In this document: positions 61,677-64,000 of the stretch, in pieces | Numbering within the stretch: position 1 is the first letter of the stretch | Layout of the letters: each line of letters starts with the position of its first letter | Origin: Bradysia coprophila | Taxonomy: Eukaryota > Arthropoda > Insecta > Diptera > Sciaridae | Assembly: GCF_014529535.1 (NCBI RefSeq) | Contig: NW_023504022.1 | Span: forward strand, 62,001-126,000 | Reading direction: 5' to 3' | DNA length: 64,000 nt | Notes under the pieces: model-generated | Databases searched by the model: none | What the model was told of the DNA's origin: nothing | What the model saw: only the letters and a program-made list of their open reading frames with translations | Made by a program: the position numbers and the translations under genes

Positions 61677-62280
61677 TCACCAATCAAAAAAATTCCTGAC
61701 CAAATTATTGTAAGCACGTAGATTCGAACCAACAACGTTGAGATCCCCAAAATAGATATTGTGGTTCAGTTGGATTCTATTTACCGGCGCATTCCTTTGA
61801 TAGTTTGTGGTCATCATTAGCAGGCAGAATATAGATTTCTGTCTCGTTTGTCTCGTGGGGTTGTGAAAAGAGAGTTTCTGGCAGAGTGACGTATCAACAA
61901 GATTGTGGACTAATTTATAAAGCATGATCTCGTCATTCTCCAGACGTCTAGATTCAAGAGAGTGCATTTTTAAGCGTTTTAGTCGCACATGGTATTCAGG
62001 ACGTGGATTAGCAATTTGAAATTTATAATAAAACTATCTCGTAAACTTTTTTTGCACTCTTTCGATCTGATCACTGTGATTAGCGTAGAGGGGATTCCAA
62101 ACTGTGGAGCAGTATTCAAGCCGACTTAAAACGAGTGTCTTCCTCAATGACTTTGTAAAAGCAAAAAAACACTTAGAGTTCGACTTAATCTTTTCCTCAC
62201 AACTTTTCACGTAATCGTCAAAGCAAACCTTAATGCCAGCTTTCACTACCTTACGAAGCTTAACGAAATCAAACTCGAGT
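61677..62280 (-). pseudogene. Non-LTR retrotransposon, RT C-terminus after internal deletion
   Basis: Frames 62246-62034 and 61988-61677. The first begins with linker-type sequence (KAGIKVCFDDYVKSCEEKIK) and runs directly into LSRLEYCSTVWNPLYANHSDQIERVQ, the block that normally follows the RT thumb. The catalytic RT motifs between them are absent, so an internal deletion has fused the two. The second frame (LKRLKMHSLESRRL...LYKLVHN) is the usual C-terminal tail, separated by a frameshift. Confidence 0.75.
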
Positions 62281-62286
62281 CTTGCT

Positions 62287-62583
62287 TTAACCGAAGGACA
62301 GTCCTCTCCTTTCCTTCCTCTTTATCAGTGATATCAGATCATTCGAGTAGTAAACCGGGTAATCACCAGCATGAACAAATGTCTTAGGAATCGTTTCAAT
62401 GAAGGGCTGAAGAAGATCATAAAATTTATCAACCGCATTATCAACATTGAGGTGCAAGAGCTCATTGCGCCAGTCAATTTCCATGAGACCTTTGTTCAGA
62501 TGATCGTAATCGGCCTTGAAAAAGTTTACTCTTGGCGGTCTACGTTCCGCCAGGAATTTACACCGTGATAAGTTAATACACAT
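62287..62583 (-). pseudogene. Non-LTR element, endonuclease-RT linker segment
   Basis: 98 codons with VDKFYDLLQPFIETIPKTF and SNDLISLIKRKERR, matching the segment between APE endonuclease and RT in CR1/jockey-like elements. It ends in a frameshift at about 62287. Confidence 0.65.
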
Positions 62584-62615
62584 ATCAAGAGCCGGATGGT
62601 GGTCATCCTCTGGGA

Positions 62616-63245
62616 CTAGTGGACTATCTGACCTATCTGACGAACAACATTAAGCTGATTCAGATCACACAATGATAACATATCGAGGAGGTCATTCGGA
62701 ATGGAACCATTTACATCGGACGCATAGTAGTTATCACTCAACGGGTCATGACACCACGTTATGCTTCCACCTAGGTTGTAATCTCCATACATAACGAACG
62801 AATCATTGACGTTCGATGACATCATATTCTCAACAGTTTTCTCGAAATGTTTTCTATACTCGTCTAGAACAGTGCCGGGCTCAATGTACTTCACATTGAA
62901 ATATGTCTTACTGCCATCGACGTGTTCAATTGACACCCAGAGATCACTTTGGAGCTCAAAGCTCGAAATACGTTTGGAGAAAAGTTTTTTGTTCACCGCT
63001 ATCAGGCACCCACCACCATCTTTTTTGCCTGCGGCTCTATTGTCACGATCGTTTCTATAGACAACGTACCGATCATCAAACTGATCGGACGAAAACACGT
63101 CTTCTCTCAGCCACGTCTCACAAAGTATTATAACATCATACGATTGCAACAACAGCTGAGATCTAAAGTCTCTCGTCTTAGTTTTCAGTCCACGAACATT
63201 CTGATAATACACTCGTAACATACGATTCATCTTAGATTGAATCAT
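62616..63245 (-). pseudogene. Non-LTR element APE-type endonuclease
   Basis: 209 codons from an ATG at 63245; a second ATG at 63230 precedes the homology. YYQNVRGLKTKTRDFRS, ILCETWL (catalytic Glu), GGGCLIAVN and FVMYGDYNL (Asp and Asn) are the APE endonuclease motifs that nick target DNA. The canonical GDFN is GDYN here. The frame ends at 62616, out of register with the linker. Confidence 0.8.
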
Positions 63246-64000
63246 TTTGTAGTCAACAATGAAACAAAATTAGCAGAAATATAGTTTTCGGTTTTTCGTT
63301 TGGTCTTACGTCGTAATGCTAATTTTGCCAGAGTGGACCACAAGTAATTCAAACAGTGCTTGACAGAAGAAAGCCGTACGGCCTTCAGAACAGAATTTAA
63401 AAATAAATGGTTTTGCGTTTGGTTTTTCGTAAGAAAATATGTATGGGATTGCAGTTCGTTTTTTTTTTAACTGAGGTGGTTTTACGTATGAAATTATAGT
63501 TATTTATAGCAAATTACAATTACAGAGATTAATTTACCTTTTATAAGAAGTAGATCTACGATCAGTCGGTTTCCACCGATCGAAATTGGACAAAATTCTT
63601 TCAATAAAGGTAATAGTGACTTATTCATTGCACTATAGCGAACACATTACTGGTACAGGTGACTTAGCACAAAGTAAAGTTACCGTCGTGACCTTCATCT
63701 CATCATCAATCGTATTGAAACGGACCAATTGAGGTTATGTATTCACGTTCAATACTTTACGCTGAAATTTCCTAAGTAATCACAGCGTAATCGACGAAAT
63801 TTCAAATATATGAGCTTAAATATGCACTAAATAATTGGTTTACGTTGATTTGGCTTATTCACATAGGTTTGAACTTATATTTTTTGTATTAAATTTACGG
63901 AGCAAAAGAATTTGACTTTTCACTCTTCTTCTTCTTTGTAAGTATCATTTTCACCGATTTATATTGATTTTACAAAAATCCAAAATGGCGGCCGACGGCC
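63246..64000. other. Right-edge sequence, no gene
   Basis: Probably includes the 5' UTR of the minus-strand non-LTR element. It ends with AAAATGGCGGCCGACGGCC, a GC-rich turn in an otherwise AT-rich stretch. Nothing else supported. Confidence 0.4.

Overview
This is a eukaryotic, AT-rich, transposon-dense segment. The short introns (56, 69 and 241 bp), the co-occurrence of Mag-like Ty3/gypsy, BEL/Pao, Copia, P-like, Tc1/mariner-like and RTE elements, and a SAM plus zinc-finger gene suggest an insect, perhaps a lower dipteran. That placement is inference. There are no operons, CRISPR arrays, rRNA genes or convincing tRNA genes.

Layout. (1) 1-8694: two nearly identical minus-strand Ty3/gypsy copies in tandem. 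Copy A runs off the left edge; copy B is cut within pol. Copy B's 5' LTR lies inside an 18-bp coding minisatellite (8695-8962) of an unrecognised gene. (2) 9.4-21.4 kb: a graveyard of broken elements: non-LTR fragments, a foldback element, an intron-bearing Tc1/mariner-like relic, a P-like relic, 43-bp palindromic repeats, an RTE fragment and an 860-codon reverse transcriptase fragment. (3) 21.9-37.2 kb: a three-level nest with flanking repeats at each level. A Ty3/gypsy element (21898-37197, TSD ATAC) contains a P-like DNA transposon (23082-32799), which contains an intact BEL/Pao element (24054-31759, TSD GGAAG). (4) 37.3-38.8 kb: a gag-only Copia element (TSD AGCAT) inside one arm of an inverted repeat. 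(5) 39.7-40.4 and 58.2-60.3 kb: the same roughly 250-bp satellite in opposite orientations, bracketing the gene island.

The gene island holds the most interesting locus. A plus-strand gene of at least 8, probably 9, exons (41486-55067) has matching splice phases throughout. It encodes an acidic N-terminus, two zinc-finger-like motifs and a tyrosine-recombinase-like (Crypton-like) domain. Intron 7 carries a full-length non-LTR retrotransposon (46599-50306, clear TSD and poly-A) whose protein has a PHD finger, a reverse transcriptase and a C-terminal restriction-like endonuclease. Other introns carry MITEs. A minus-strand gene (57935-55732) encodes a SAM-like domain and a zinc finger followed by repeats broken by frameshifts. 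The window ends with an internally deleted APE-type non-LTR element (61677-63245).

Few of these genes act together in a pathway. The interactions are mainly insertional: elements inside elements, elements inside introns, and an element disrupting a coding minisatellite.
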